Shown piece after piece: positions 32,648-42,412 of a DNA stretch of 60,125 bases; position 1 is the first letter of the stretch; each line of letters starts with the position of its first letter. The notes under the pieces were generated by a model. The model was given only the letters and a program-made list of their open reading frames with translations, did no database searches and was not told the DNA's origin. The position numbers and the translations under genes were made by a program. Source of the DNA: DASXZH01 sp036502005 (GTDB lineage Bacteria; Armatimonadota; Fimbriimonadia; Fimbriimonadales; Fimbriimonadaceae); contig DASXZH010000064.1 in NCBI GenBank assembly GCA_036502005.1, forward strand, positions 1 to 60,125. Direction: 5' to 3'.

Positions 32648-33499
32648 ATGCGTTTTTATAAATGGGCAGTTCCTGCTCTTGTGATGCTTCTGGTTTCGGT
32701 TGGATGCCAGGATATTAAGCATCAAACAACTAGCCACCGCCCCAAGGCTCTGCGATCGGTAGTGAGCTTAAGCCCAAACACTTCGGAACTAGCGATCATG
32801 ACTCTCCAAGTATCGCTCGTAGGCCGTGGCGAAAGCGATAACTTCCCGGCGAACGTGAAAAGCTACCCGGTGGTTATGAACGGCGTCCACCCGGATTACG
32901 AGGCGATTGCGAAATCCAACGCCGATGGCGTCCTCTACGACAATCAAACGATTAGCCCCGCCGATATTGCCAAGCTCAATCAAATGAAGTTGGTCACGAT
33001 CGGGGTCGGTGGCACCAGTTACGACGCCTATAAAAAATCTTTGTATGAAGCGGCTGCTTTGCTAAGGGCCGAAAGCTCCGTGAACGACTACATCCAGGGC
33101 CAAATCGATCGCAATATCGCCCAAGCTAAAGCAATAATTGGAACTAAGAAAACCACGGTGGCCGTGATCATGCCGGGCACAGGCACCGAACACATGATCG
33201 CCGGAGCTAATTCGTTCATTGCCGATCTATTGCGCCATATCGGCGCGACCCCTATGGGTCCCGATGCTGACAAATATGTGAAGCTAAACGCAGAGGATTT
33301 CATCAAGGAGAATCCTGATGTGATCCTGGTTGTCGGAGCGCCGGATTCGTTTGCTTCTGACCCTCGTTTTGCTAGCATGCCGGCGGTCAAGGACAAGCGC
33401 TTGGCAGGTTTGGATCCCGACATAGCCCTTCGAGAGGGATCGAGAGTGGATCAGTTGGTCCAGGATATGGGCAACGCAATCGTTAAAGTAAGGCCATAA
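32648..33499 (+). CDS. BtuF-like periplasmic-binding lipoprotein (metal-chelate/cobalamin type)
   Basis: 283 residues from the ATG at 32648, chosen because MRFYKWAVPALVMLLVSVGC is a lipoprotein signal; upstream codons to 32570 do not add a sensible N-terminus. The protein fits the helical-backbone binding-protein fold: RSVVSLSPNTSELAIMT (as in BtuF SLSP...), SLVGRGE, a YEAIAKSNADGVL lobe, and a long helix (SVNDYIQGQIDRNIAQAK) between lobes. Substrate may be cobalamin, haem or a siderophore. No permease or ATPase gene is adjacent. Its stop is directly followed by the mtnP start. Confidence 0.8.
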   Translation: MRFYKWAVPALVMLLVSVGCQDIKHQTTSHRPKALRSVVSLSPNTSELAIMTLQVSLVGRGESDNFPANVKSYPVVMNGVHPDYEAIAKSNADGVLYDNQTISPADIAKLNQMKLVTIGVGGTSYDAYKKSLYEAAALLRAESSVNDYIQGQIDRNIAQAKAIIGTKKTTVAVIMPGTGTEHMIAGANSFIADLLRHIGATPMGPDADKYVKLNAEDFIKENPDVILVVGAPDSFASDPRFASMPAVKDKRLAGLDPDIALREGSRVDQLVQDMGNAIVKVRP

Positions 33500-34345
33500 A
33501 TGAGTAAAGCAGAAATTGGAGTTTTTGGAGGATCAGGCTTTTATAGCCTGCTTGAGGATGTACGCGAGGTAAAGGTGGACACGCCTTACGGCCCGCCCAG
33601 TGATTCGGTGATGTTAGCCACCGTGGGCGGCCGAAAGGTCGCCTTTTTACCGCGCCACGGAAGGCTGCATACGCTGCCCCCCCACAAGGTCCCTTATCGG
33701 GCCAACGTTTGGGCCATGCGCTCTCTCGGAGTGCAGGCTATTATCAGCCCCTGCGCGGCGGGTTCTTTGCAGAAGCATTTTGCACCGGGCAGTTTCGCCG
33801 TCTGCGATCAGTTTGTGGATCGCACAAGCGGCCGCGCCGATACGTTTTTTGATGGGCCGATCGTCACCCACGTTTCCCCAGCGGAGACTTATGATCCAGT
33901 TCTGCGAAAAATCGCGATTGAGACTATCAAAGAGCATGGGATCGATTGCCACGAAAAGGGCACCGTTGTTGTTATTCAGGGCCCTCGCTTCAGCACGAAG
34001 GCGGAAAGCAAGTGGTTTACCGATGCCGGTTGGGAAGTAATCAACATGACCCAATATCCGGAAGCGCACCTTTGCCGAGAGCTTGGTATGGCGGTCGTGA
34101 ATATTTCGCTTATCACCGATTACGACTCTGGCGTGGTCGCCAATGCGGAAGCGGTAACCGCTCATTCGGTTTTAGAAGTATTTCAGAAGAACTCTGAACG
34201 TATCAAGAAAGTGGTTCTCGATATGATCAAGAAATTCCCTGCAGATTTGAGCACGCTTGGCGCCCGCGACGCGCTGACCTATAGCCGGGGCGATGGGCAC
34301 GCCGCTTCTGACGACGATATTCGGATTTTTGAGGTTTTGGAGTAA
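33500..34345 (+). CDS. mtnP: S-methyl-5'-thioadenosine phosphorylase
   Basis: 281 residues. It splits methylthioadenosine with phosphate to adenine and methylthioribose-1-phosphate in methionine salvage. Motifs are GVFGGSGFY (phosphate loop), PRHGRLHTLPPHKVPYRANV, GPRFSTKAES, INMTQYPEAHLCRELGM (methylthio pocket/ribose region) and ITDYDSG (purine-binding Asp). It starts on the base after the upstream stop codon. The tight link to a BtuF-like protein is odd and may just reflect shared transcription. Confidence 0.94.
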   Translation: MSKAEIGVFGGSGFYSLLEDVREVKVDTPYGPPSDSVMLATVGGRKVAFLPRHGRLHTLPPHKVPYRANVWAMRSLGVQAIISPCAAGSLQKHFAPGSFAVCDQFVDRTSGRADTFFDGPIVTHVSPAETYDPVLRKIAIETIKEHGIDCHEKGTVVVIQGPRFSTKAESKWFTDAGWEVINMTQYPEAHLCRELGMAVVNISLITDYDSGVVANAEAVTAHSVLEVFQKNSERIKKVVLDMIKKFPADLSTLGARDALTYSRGDGHAASDDDIRIFEVLE

Positions 34346-34416
34346 GGCGAATTGCCACTTCAAAGCAAAGGCTGTAGACTAGGTTTTCCAGGGATTATTT
34401 CCAATCTTTTTGGCTC

Positions 34417-34466
34417 GCGCCTCTCCCGGTTCGTACCTCACCGACCTCTCCATCCGGGAGAGGTTT
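34417..34466. repeat. Half copy of the CCTCTCCCG(G/C)TTCG intergenic repeat
   Basis: It reads CCTCTCCCGGTTCG, then CACCGACCTCTCC and CCGGGAGAGGT. This matches one arm of the 206-bp element at 49736-49941. Confidence 0.6.
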
Positions 34467-34506
34467 GGAGCACTTGGAACGCCAAGGTTGCATTCCCTTA
34501 ACGCTT

Positions 34507-37215
34507 ATGCCGTTACTATCTGTCGTCTTAGCCTTATCGTTAGCACAAGCACCGGTTACGCTAGATACGTTTCAGCTTGCCGGCAAATCGGTTCAGGCCG
34601 TTTTGCCGGTTGGCCCTCCACCGACTTACTTTAAGACCGAAGATTTCGAAGGGTGGTCTTACGCGACACGCCGCGACGACTCAATCTTTGATCGCCACCT
34701 TGGAAAAGGTGGTTGGGATGAGCTAAAGCAGCTTTGGGACGCGCGCAACGCTCCGGTGGCGGAATGGCGCGCGAAGTTCGTGATCTTTGCTTACTCCGAC
34801 ATTTTGGATCATGGCAAGGATGGTGTTCTAAGAGAGCGGCGGAGCGGCTTCTTCGGCGCTGACAGGTTAGCCGCACTGCAAGAAATAGCCCTATTTGGCT
34901 CAATGGTTGAGGCTTACAGTGGCGGCAAGCTGAAATTCGTTCCAGAAGTCCAAATCGAGGAGCAGGCTATGCGCTTCGATTCCCCTCAACAAATGCCTTT
35001 TGGAGAGGATTTTGCCAAACGCTATTTCACGCCACGGCTAAATGCTGGAGGCTACGAGCCGGACGACAAGGTTTTTCGTGGGCCCTATAACTCAATCTTC
35101 TTTCTTCATGATGGCTTAGCCGACACCAGAGTAAATACATCGGTTTATGGGATGCCCGTTACTGGTCTGCCCTTTTATTCCGATTACGACAGCGATAACC
35201 GTGGCCAACTAGCCCGGCGGATGTTTAATGCTTGGTATGGGCATCTTGTGGATGCCATGAGCCGGCACGGGTATCAAGTTGGCACTGTTACAAAGCCTCT
35301 GGACGACCGATGGACCTCCGACCCCATGAGGTTGCGGCTTCCGCAAGGCCTGGTTTCGGATTCCATGTGGCCGGTGCTTGCAAACCTCAAGGACACGAAC
35401 GATTACGGTAGTCATTGGCCGGTGAAGGGTGCCACTGCGCAGCCATCGGAAAAAGTTGAGCAGAGTCCCTGGACATTGTTGCCGCATTATAGTGCCGGTG
35501 ACATCCTTGATGGAGCCAGTAAAGACATAGCGGAGACCACCCTTACCCAAAGGGGAGGACGCGCGATAGAACCCGAGTTTGACTCGTATGAAGTTCAATC
35601 TGACGGTCGATCCGGCTCTAGTTTAGGATTTATAGTAACGACATGCGGCCCCAAAATTGCTCTCGAAGGTTCCATTTCGGGGCTGTACCATGGAGGCCCG
35701 TGGCCCGCGCCCTCGGACATGGATTTTGAAACTGGTGATCCGCACACTCCAGTGTCTGGCTATTTCTCCTATAAGCTAGTTGACGACAAAGAGCGGCGAT
35801 CCACGGTTGGATTGATCGAAGAAAACTGGGTGTCTCGCACTGGTTGGATGCGGCTTATAAACGGAAATGGGAGTCCGGAAAATGTTCGGCAGAAGTTTGT
35901 CGATATCCTCCTCAAACAGGGATTCGGCGCTCACAGTATTGAGGTTGTCGGTAATGACAAAACGGTCCGGTACAGCATCTTCAGTTCAAATCCCACTCCC
36001 GCTGAATCCAATGGGCAGCAGCCAATTCCGCTAACACTCAAGGATGACGGGAGCTGGCAACACGTTGTGCTGGATGTATCCGGAGTCGGCCCATTGGTGG
36101 GTGTCTATCTCACTCCCGGAAACGGTAGATATTGGTCGGTAGATCTCGACAAGAAGCCTTCTATTTACATCGACTACGCTCGGATGTCGCCCTCCGCGCA
36201 ACCTACACCAACCAAAAACATCGCGCTAGCTGCCGACCAGAGTTCTTCCGATCCAGATGCACGAGCGCTCCACGCCGTACAAACCACCGCAGAGAATTAT
36301 TCAGTTCGCAAACAAAGCATCTTAAAGATGCTGGCCGATGAAAGCGCCGAAGTCGCCATGAATGCTGCCAACGTCTACACCAGGTTCAAAGATAAAGCCG
36401 CAATCGATCCCCTTATAGGTCTCAGCAAGAATGCTGATCCCCGCATAGCGGAAGCCGCCATTCAAGCATTGAAATACCAAGGAACGCCAACCGCGCAGAT
36501 TGCACTCAACACCGCCTTAGCCCAAGGCACTTTCGAGGCAAACCGGTTTTACGCCGCCCTCACCCTCGCCGACGAAAAAGACCCTTCCCTTGCCGAATCC
36601 TACAGCCTCCTTATCGACTCCAAGAACCGAGAAACCCGGTTAGCGGCCGTAAGGGCGCTGGCGGCCATGCCCGGCGAAGCGCCGCGCAAATTCATGCTTG
36701 CCATGCTGCTAGATACGGACCCCGAAGTCGAAGCGACTGTCGCCCAGCTAGGAGATCCCACCTTTGAAGACTTCGAAAAGCGCATGCAGTGGTACTCCAT
36801 CAACGATGCGTCCGACTGGGTGAGAGCACAGTGCAATATCGCCATGATCAAGTCTTCCCTGCCAGGTTTTGCGGCTGAAGGATTTAAGGGAATCTCAGAT
36901 GACAGTTATCTCGTAAGGATTCTTGTATTGCAATACTTGGAGGAGCATCCAACCGAAGCGGCGCGCCCCGCCATCCTCAGTGCCTTCGCTGACAAAAACG
37001 AAGAGGTTAGGGCTCAAGCCCTAAAATCGTTGGCCTCGCTGCAAACTCCGGCGAACTTAAAGGAGTTGGACAACGTTGGAATGGATACCGATCCAAGAGT
37101 ACAACTTGCCTTAATTGATCTTGCAAAAAAGCAGAAATTGAAACTTAGTCAGCCGATATTAGATCAGTTAAGGAAAAGCGTTGATCCACAAGTGCTAAGC
37201 CGTCTAACAGACTGA
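34507..37215 (+). CDS. Secreted HEAT-repeat protein of unknown function
   Basis: 902 residues from the ATG at 34507 (TTG at 34465 is less likely, since MPLLSVVLALSLAQAP is a good signal peptide). About 20-360 is a catalytic-looking domain I do not know (KFVIFAYSDILDHGKDG, YNSIFFLHDG, YSDYDSDNRGQLA). About 440-585 is a beta-sandwich, carbohydrate-binding-like part (DGSWQHVVLDVSGVG). From 600 on are HEAT-type helical repeats (AEVAMNAANVYTRFKDKAAIDPLIGL and ADPRIAEAAIQALK). It is the first gene of an operon with two S41 proteins (20-base gap), so it may present or restrain their substrates. Confidence 0.72.
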   Translation: MPLLSVVLALSLAQAPVTLDTFQLAGKSVQAVLPVGPPPTYFKTEDFEGWSYATRRDDSIFDRHLGKGGWDELKQLWDARNAPVAEWRAKFVIFAYSDILDHGKDGVLRERRSGFFGADRLAALQEIALFGSMVEAYSGGKLKFVPEVQIEEQAMRFDSPQQMPFGEDFAKRYFTPRLNAGGYEPDDKVFRGPYNSIFFLHDGLADTRVNTSVYGMPVTGLPFYSDYDSDNRGQLARRMFNAWYGHLVDAMSRHGYQVGTVTKPLDDRWTSDPMRLRLPQGLVSDSMWPVLANLKDTNDYGSHWPVKGATAQPSEKVEQSPWTLLPHYSAGDILDGASKDIAETTLTQRGGRAIEPEFDSYEVQSDGRSGSSLGFIVTTCGPKIALEGSISGLYHGGPWPAPSDMDFETGDPHTPVSGYFSYKLVDDKERRSTVGLIEENWVSRTGWMRLINGNGSPENVRQKFVDILLKQGFGAHSIEVVGNDKTVRYSIFSSNPTPAESNGQQPIPLTLKDDGSWQHVVLDVSGVGPLVGVYLTPGNGRYWSVDLDKKPSIYIDYARMSPSAQPTPTKNIALAADQSSSDPDARALHAVQTTAENYSVRKQSILKMLADESAEVAMNAANVYTRFKDKAAIDPLIGLSKNADPRIAEAAIQALKYQGTPTAQIALNTALAQGTFEANRFYAALTLADEKDPSLAESYSLLIDSKNRETRLAAVRALAAMPGEAPRKFMLAMLLDTDPEVEATVAQLGDPTFEDFEKRMQWYSINDASDWVRAQCNIAMIKSSLPGFAAEGFKGISDDSYLVRILVLQYLEEHPTEAARPAILSAFADKNEEVRAQALKSLASLQTPANLKELDNVGMDTDPRVQLALIDLAKKQKLKLSQPILDQLRKSVDPQVLSRLTD

Positions 37216-37235
37216 ACAGATAACATATAACAAAA

Positions 37236-38549
37236 ATGAGCCCAATTCAAAAAAGCTTTATATCCGCAGGAGCCATTGTTCTGGCGTGCGGAGCCATCGT
37301 TGCCGGGACAGTTTCGCGGGATAGAGCGGACTTGCACCTGAAAACGTTAAACCCGTTTACGGGCAGCCACACTTTGCTCGCATCCCTATCCAACGAGGCA
37401 CCAGGGGCGAGTGCCACAGATTTTTATGAAGTCGTTTCAGATTTGTTGAAGCGTGATTATGTGGATCCGATCACCGATGAGCGAAAGCTGTCGACGGGTG
37501 CAGTTCGCGGCATGATTATGAGCCTCGACAACCCAGATTGCATGTTTTTGGATCCAGGCGAATTTAAGTCCTACAGCGAAGCTCAAATGGGCAAGTTTGA
37601 AGGCATCGGCGTTGAGCTTTCGCTGGAAATCCCCAACGCAAAAGTTTTGGCAGCTAACGTGCCCGGCAATTCAGGTCCCGAAACCGGCCAGCTTCGAATA
37701 GAGAAAGCAAGCCCCAACTCGGCGGCGGGCGCTCAAGCGGTATCCAAGATTCCCGCCCTTGTGGTTGGCGTGGTCGTCCCCGGCAGCCCTGCCGATAAGG
37801 CCGGGGTTAAAGTCGGAGACTCGGTCCAGACGGTGGATGGCCACTGGCTGATGAATCCCTATGACTTGGAAAAGCTTCGCAGACTTCAAGAGGCGGCCAG
37901 AACTGACGCCAAACAAATGCCGGCATTGATCGAGTTCCGCAAGATCCTGCGCAAAGATCTTAGCGTAAGCATGATGCCGCTAAAGGCACGCGACAAGATC
38001 TGCATGGGAACTACGGGCACGCTGCATATTGATTGGAATCGAGCCGGAACAATGGTCCAAACCACTATTTCCAAAGCGCTCACCACGGAAGAGCCGGTTG
38101 AGAAAGGCAAAAACGCCATTGTCCTCCACTTCCTCCCGGGTGCTGCTGAGAAGCTAAAATCGATGGTTGGTTCCGGGCCGATTACACTCGATCTACGCAA
38201 CAACATGTTCGGCAACTTTGCCGAGATGAAGAGTTGCCTGGCGCTTTTTGCTCCGGCTGGGACCTATGGCGATTTTGCAAACTATAAGAGCAAAACCGCC
38301 AAACCTTTCGCCATCACCGACGGCTCCAAGCCTCGCGAGTTGACTCTTATCGTAGATGGCTCGACTGCCGGCCAAGCCGAAGTTTTTGCCCTCGCGCTGA
38401 AGTCGAAGGGGTACGCAACCTTGCAAGGGCCACCCATGTCGGAAGATAAGAACTTGATTGAAACGGTCAAGCTGCCGGATGGCAGTGGCTACACGCTCGT
38501 CACCGGGCAATATGAACCCGCGCCCTCCGCTTCACGGAGGTCCGCATGA
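37236..38549 (+). CDS. S41-family protease paralogue lacking catalytic residues
   Basis: 437 residues with an N-terminal membrane/signal helix. The S41 layout is visible: an FYEVVSDLLKRDYVDPITDE helix, a PDZ domain around 175-230 (VVGVVVPGSPADKAGVKVGD) and the protease core. Where its neighbour has SASASEIF, this protein has STAGQAEVF, so the nucleophile position is Gly; the GK lysine motif is replaced by QGPPMSEDK. It is probably a pseudoprotease, perhaps a regulator or adaptor of the active enzyme that follows (4-base overlap, ATGA). Confidence 0.8.
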   Translation: MSPIQKSFISAGAIVLACGAIVAGTVSRDRADLHLKTLNPFTGSHTLLASLSNEAPGASATDFYEVVSDLLKRDYVDPITDERKLSTGAVRGMIMSLDNPDCMFLDPGEFKSYSEAQMGKFEGIGVELSLEIPNAKVLAANVPGNSGPETGQLRIEKASPNSAAGAQAVSKIPALVVGVVVPGSPADKAGVKVGDSVQTVDGHWLMNPYDLEKLRRLQEAARTDAKQMPALIEFRKILRKDLSVSMMPLKARDKICMGTTGTLHIDWNRAGTMVQTTISKALTTEEPVEKGKNAIVLHFLPGAAEKLKSMVGSGPITLDLRNNMFGNFAEMKSCLALFAPAGTYGDFANYKSKTAKPFAITDGSKPRELTLIVDGSTAGQAEVFALALKSKGYATLQGPPMSEDKNLIETVKLPDGSGYTLVTGQYEPAPSASRRSA

Positions 38550-39814
38550 AGACGGTCATCCGAAGCGTGACGTTCGTGTTGTTGCTTCTTTTACTGTTTG
38601 TGTTCGGTTTTGCCTGGCGCGATGTTAGACAGGGTCATCTCCCGACGGCTTCAACTTTGGCCAGCATGATTGATATGTCCGTGTCTCAGTCAAAGGTCAC
38701 CCCTGAGCAAGAGTTTGAGCAAAACTACGAGCGAATTAGAACGGACTACTACAAATCCGTTCAGTCCGAGAAGTTGACCTACGCGGGCATGGAGGGCCTC
38801 ATGGCCTCCCTTGGCGATCCTCATACAATGTTCATGGAGCCGCAACTGGCTTCGGATTTTAGCTTAGAAACTAATGCCTCGTTCGTGGGAGTTGGCGCTC
38901 GTCTCAGCACCGATGAACTTGGTGCCAAGACCATCAACGTATTTGAGAATGGCCCTGCGGAAATCGCAGGCTTAAAGGCTGGCGATATTATCACGGCGGT
39001 TAATGGCAAGTCCGTGGTTGGCAGTGATATCGATGATATCGTTTCCAAGATCCGAGGCGAAGAGGGCACGACCGTAAAACTCAAGCTCCTAAGGGGTGAC
39101 AGCAAGACGCCGATCTCGATCTCCGTCAAGCGAGAGCGAGTAGAGACGCCGACGGTTTCTGAAACCAAGGTTGTCCCAGGCACCCAATTTGGTTACTTCC
39201 AGATCTCGAGCTTTGCCGAGCCAACCGCGCGCCAGTTCGATGAACAGGTCGATAAGCTTGAGAAACAGCACATCAAGGGCCTAGTTATCGATCTGCGCGA
39301 CAATCCGGGTGGATTGTTGGATACGGCGAAGGAAATGCTTTCCCGCTTCTTCGATAACAAAACCGTGGTGACTATTAAGGGCCGGAACGGGCAAGAAGAG
39401 ACCGTCACTACTGACAGCGGCGACGTACACAACTTTAACTATCCGATCGTGATTCTGTTGAATGAGGATTCGGCAAGCGCCTCCGAGATTTTCTCTGGCG
39501 TCATGCAGGACTACAAGAAAGCGACGCTGGTTGGGACCCACTCCTACGGAAAGGCATCCGTTCAGAACGTGATTCCTCTCGTTGGCGGTTCCAGCGCGAA
39601 GATCACCATCGCGCACTACTTCTTGCCCAGGGGCGGCGGCGCAAACGACATTAGCCGCAAGGTTGATGAAGAAGGCGAATACATTAGCGGCGGGCTTCAG
39701 CCCGACGTGAAGGCCGATCTGGATCTGGATTCAGTGAAGCCGATTGTGTTTGGCGACATCACGACCGATACGCAGCTTCAGAAAGCTGTTCAGGTTCTGC
39801 AGCAGAAGCAGTAG
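38546..39814 (+). CDS. Carboxyl-terminal processing protease, S41
   Basis: 422 residues. A signal-anchor helix at about 7-24 is followed by an N-terminal S41 helical part (YERIRTDYYKSVQSEKL), a PDZ domain at about 118-200 (GPAEIAGLKAGDIITAVNGK) and the protease core: VIDLRDNPGG, DSASASEIFSGVMQD with nucleophile Ser311, and GTHSYGKASV with the general base Lys336. Ctp enzymes trim or degrade envelope proteins from their C-terminus. Last gene of the HEAT/pseudo-S41/S41 operon. It faces a toxin-antitoxin pair on the other strand. Confidence 0.93.
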   Translation: MKTVIRSVTFVLLLLLLFVFGFAWRDVRQGHLPTASTLASMIDMSVSQSKVTPEQEFEQNYERIRTDYYKSVQSEKLTYAGMEGLMASLGDPHTMFMEPQLASDFSLETNASFVGVGARLSTDELGAKTINVFENGPAEIAGLKAGDIITAVNGKSVVGSDIDDIVSKIRGEEGTTVKLKLLRGDSKTPISISVKRERVETPTVSETKVVPGTQFGYFQISSFAEPTARQFDEQVDKLEKQHIKGLVIDLRDNPGGLLDTAKEMLSRFFDNKTVVTIKGRNGQEETVTTDSGDVHNFNYPIVILLNEDSASASEIFSGVMQDYKKATLVGTHSYGKASVQNVIPLVGGSSAKITIAHYFLPRGGGANDISRKVDEEGEYISGGLQPDVKADLDLDSVKPIVFGDITTDTQLQKAVQVLQQKQ

Positions 39815-39853
39815 GAAAGAATGGTCAGATGATTGGGTTGAAGCGCCAGCCAA

Positions 39854-40258
39854 TCATAACTCAGAAGAAGATGCAGAAATAAAACGATCGACTGAGTAAA
39901 TCGATAGTCCTTGGTAAGGGTCGAGTGTTAATAAGTCTCCGTCACTCGATACAATGCAGTCAGCTTGTCCGCAAATTCCAAGCTCCAAGATATGATTGTC
40001 ATTGGCGTCGCGGCAAGCATTAATTTGGATGTTAATTTGAACTTCCTCCGTCACGCCTAAAAGAACGGCCAATAACTCTAGTCGTTCAGACAAAGTCAGA
40101 TATTTGTCAAATTTCGGTCGATGAATAACTGCCTGCCACTCCAAAGCGAGTTGTTCGGAAATGAGGAGAACATGCTTGTCGCGGATTATGTTGAGGACTT
40201 CCCTGGGCTTCGACGGTGACCTCAACATTCCGCTAATCAAAACCGTAGTATCGACCAC
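39854..40258 (-). CDS. PIN-domain toxin (COG1569-type)
   Basis: 134 residues, GTG start at 40258. PIN acidic residues are VDTTVLISG (first Asp), LALEWQAVI (Glu), NDNHILELGI (Asp) and CIVSSDGDLL (Asp), so the nuclease site is intact. This subgroup is a probable RNase of type II toxin-antitoxin pairs. The antitoxin gene ends 10 bases upstream on the same strand. Toxin 3' end faces the ctp gene 40 bases away. Confidence 0.88.
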   Translation of the reverse strand: MVDTTVLISGMLRSPSKPREVLNIIRDKHVLLISEQLALEWQAVIHRPKFDKYLTLSERLELLAVLLGVTEEVQINIQINACRDANDNHILELGICGQADCIVSSDGDLLTLDPYQGLSIYSVDRFISASSSEL

Positions 40259-40268
40259 GATTCTCAGG

Positions 40269-40502
40269 CTATTCTTTCTCGCTTAAAATGTCTTTCAGCA
40301 CTTCGTCAGTGAGCCCGCGTTTCTCGGCAGATTTAGAAACCTTGCGCGTTACCTTGTCAAACTTTAGCCAGGCTGACTTTTTATCCGTTGTTATGGCTGA
40401 TTCAAAAAGTTTTAGGGCCCACTTTCGCTGTTCTGGCGAAGCCGACTTGTAAAGCTCGATTACGTCGGGGCTGACATGAATGGTTAGGGGTAAGGGTTGC
40501 AT
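40269..40502 (-). CDS. Antitoxin partner of the COG1569 PIN toxin
   Basis: 77 residues, ATG at 40502. MQPLPLTIHVSPDVIELYKS looks like a beta strand followed by a helix; the middle (QRKWALKLFESAITTDK) and the C-terminal helix (TDEVLKDILSEKE) are charged and suited to wrapping the toxin. No clear DNA-binding motif. The assignment rests mainly on its position just upstream of the PIN gene. Confidence 0.72.
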   Translation of the reverse strand: MQPLPLTIHVSPDVIELYKSASPEQRKWALKLFESAITTDKKSAWLKFDKVTRKVSKSAEKRGLTDEVLKDILSEKE

Positions 40503-40638
40503 GTACTAATTATAACGAGAATTGGGTCTATAACTGGGCTCTCAAATGTTAGAAGACTCGAAGCGATCTTGTTCCACGATGTGTGTTCTCTGAACACTAC
40601 TTAATCTTTGCGCCGTTTAAGAAAATCAAAAAATCCCT

Positions 40639-41442
40639 TCACTTCTCCTTCGGATCCAAATAGCCCCGTAATCCATCCCCCAGGAAATTCAACGCGAAGA
40701 TGGTCAAGCTCAAAATCACGCACGGGCCGATCAACATTTCCGGATGGGAGTTCATGTTCTCCCGCGCCGTTTCAATCATGATTCCCCAGCTAGGCTGGGG
40801 CGGCTGAACGCCGATTCCCAAGAAACTCAAGGTGCTTTCCGCCAAGATCGTAGCGGCCAACTCTACCACCGTCACCGCCATTAAAATCCCCCAAAGCTGG
40901 GGCAGAATGTGCCGGGTTACGATATAAAAAGTCGAGCCACCAGCCGCCTTAGCGGCAACCGCGAACTCGCGATCCTTAAGCGAAGCAACCTGCGTATAAA
41001 CAAGCCTGGCAAAGGCTGGCCACGCAGTAATCGCCAAAGCCACGATCACGGGAATAATGCCCGGCTTCCAAACGGCGATAATCAGGATAGCGAGCAGGAT
41101 ATCGGGAAAGGCGAACATGCCATCCGTAAACCGCATTATTGGCCCGGCAACCCACTTGTTCCCGTAAATTCCGAGAACCCCCGCCGTGATCCCAAACAGC
41201 AGGCTAATAGCCTGCACCGTAATCCCAACCACCAGCGAGATGCGCGCGCCATAGGCAAGGCGCGTAAACACGTCCCGGCCCAGTTCATCGGTTCCTAGCC
41301 AAAACTTGCCGCTAAACGGCATATAGGGCCGGGAAACTACCTGGTCAAAGCCGTAGCCAAACATGGGCCAAAAGATGGCGAACAGAACAAGCAGTACCAT
41401 GAACACTGCGCTCGCCCAGAAGAAGGGGTCGCGGCGCTTCAA
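40639..41442 (-). CDS. ABC transporter permease, DppC/OppC type
   Basis: 267 residues, six helices. LGTDELGRDVFTRLAYGARISL near 50 is the DppC start signature; the EAA loop is AFARLVYTQVASLKDREFAVAAKAAGGS; AESTLSFLGIGVQPPQPSWG is the family C-terminal signature. It imports peptides or similar solutes with DppB. Overlaps the dppB-type gene by 4 bases. No ATPase or binding protein gene is in the window. Confidence 0.94.
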   Translation of the reverse strand: MKRRDPFFWASAVFMVLLVLFAIFWPMFGYGFDQVVSRPYMPFSGKFWLGTDELGRDVFTRLAYGARISLVVGITVQAISLLFGITAGVLGIYGNKWVAGPIMRFTDGMFAFPDILLAILIIAVWKPGIIPVIVALAITAWPAFARLVYTQVASLKDREFAVAAKAAGGSTFYIVTRHILPQLWGILMAVTVVELAATILAESTLSFLGIGVQPPQPSWGIMIETARENMNSHPEMLIGPCVILSLTIFALNFLGDGLRGYLDPKEK

Positions 41443-42389
41443 ACCTGTGCCTCTCTAATGCGTGGATCCAGGATGGGAAGGATGACGTCCACCACCATGT
41501 TCAGGACCACGAACATCATGCCCGTAACCAGGATGCAAGCCTGCACGATTGGGTAATCATGCTTCTGAATGGCGTTGATCGTCTCGCGCCCGATGCCCGG
41601 CATCGTAAAGAAGGTCTCAACCACAAACGAGCCCGTCAGCAGATAGCCAAAGCTGGTCCCAATCGACGTTACAACGGGCAAAATCGCGTTGCGCAAGGCA
41701 TGCTTGGTGATCAATCGCCAAGTCGGCACGCCTTTCGCAATTGCCATGCGAATGAACTCCTGGCGGAGGGTTTCGATCATGCTGGCGCGGGTTAACCGAG
41801 TCAACGAAGCCATCGGACGCGCGGCCAAAACAACCACCGGCATCAGCAAGTAATACCAAAGTGGAGCGACCCGCTCGACCTCCCAGTTTTGGGGCAGCCG
41901 GTTCAATTTCATGGCAAAAATGTAGACAAAGAGCGGAGCGAGCACAAAATTGGGCAGAGTTACCCCTAGAGTGCTGATAGACAGCACCGCTTTATCGGCG
42001 AATTTGTGTTCATAAATGGCCCCAATTGTGCCGAGCAGAATGCCCACTCCGGCCGCCAGAAGAATGGCCAGCAGGGAGAGCCCCAGCGTCATCGGCAAGT
42101 CCCGTTTTAAGATATTGGCGACCGGCTCTTGGGTGCCGTAATAACTTTCACCAAAGTCAAAATGGAGGTCGTTCCATAAGCTTTCGCCGTATCGGACGTA
42201 CCAGGCACGGTCCAATCCCATTCGGTGCCGAACGCGGGCAATATCTTGCAAAGAGGCTTTTTCGCCTGCAAAAACCGTGGCAGGATCGCCGGGCGCTGCC
42301 TCGTTCGCGATAAACGTCACGAACGTTATGAATAAAAGGCTAAGCAGCCCGTAAAACAGCCTTAATCCAATCGCACGGGCTAGACGCAC
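41439..42389 (-). CDS. ABC transporter permease, DppB/OppB type
   Basis: 316 residues. Six helices, with the start LRLFYGLLSLLFITFVTFI and the segment AAPGDPATVF, then LGVTLPNFVLAPLFVYIFA, the EAA-loop MIETLRQEFIRMAIAKGVPTW and GTSFGYLLTGSFVVETFFTM. First of the two permease genes; they follow the cyclophilin gene by 23 bases, so all may form one transcript. The solute is unknown without the binding protein. Confidence 0.94.
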   Translation of the reverse strand: MRLARAIGLRLFYGLLSLLFITFVTFIANEAAPGDPATVFAGEKASLQDIARVRHRMGLDRAWYVRYGESLWNDLHFDFGESYYGTQEPVANILKRDLPMTLGLSLLAILLAAGVGILLGTIGAIYEHKFADKAVLSISTLGVTLPNFVLAPLFVYIFAMKLNRLPQNWEVERVAPLWYYLLMPVVVLAARPMASLTRLTRASMIETLRQEFIRMAIAKGVPTWRLITKHALRNAILPVVTSIGTSFGYLLTGSFVVETFFTMPGIGRETINAIQKHDYPIVQACILVTGMMFVVLNMVVDVILPILDPRIREAQV

Positions 42390-42412
42390 AGGTGCGCGAG
42401 ATTATACCGGGC

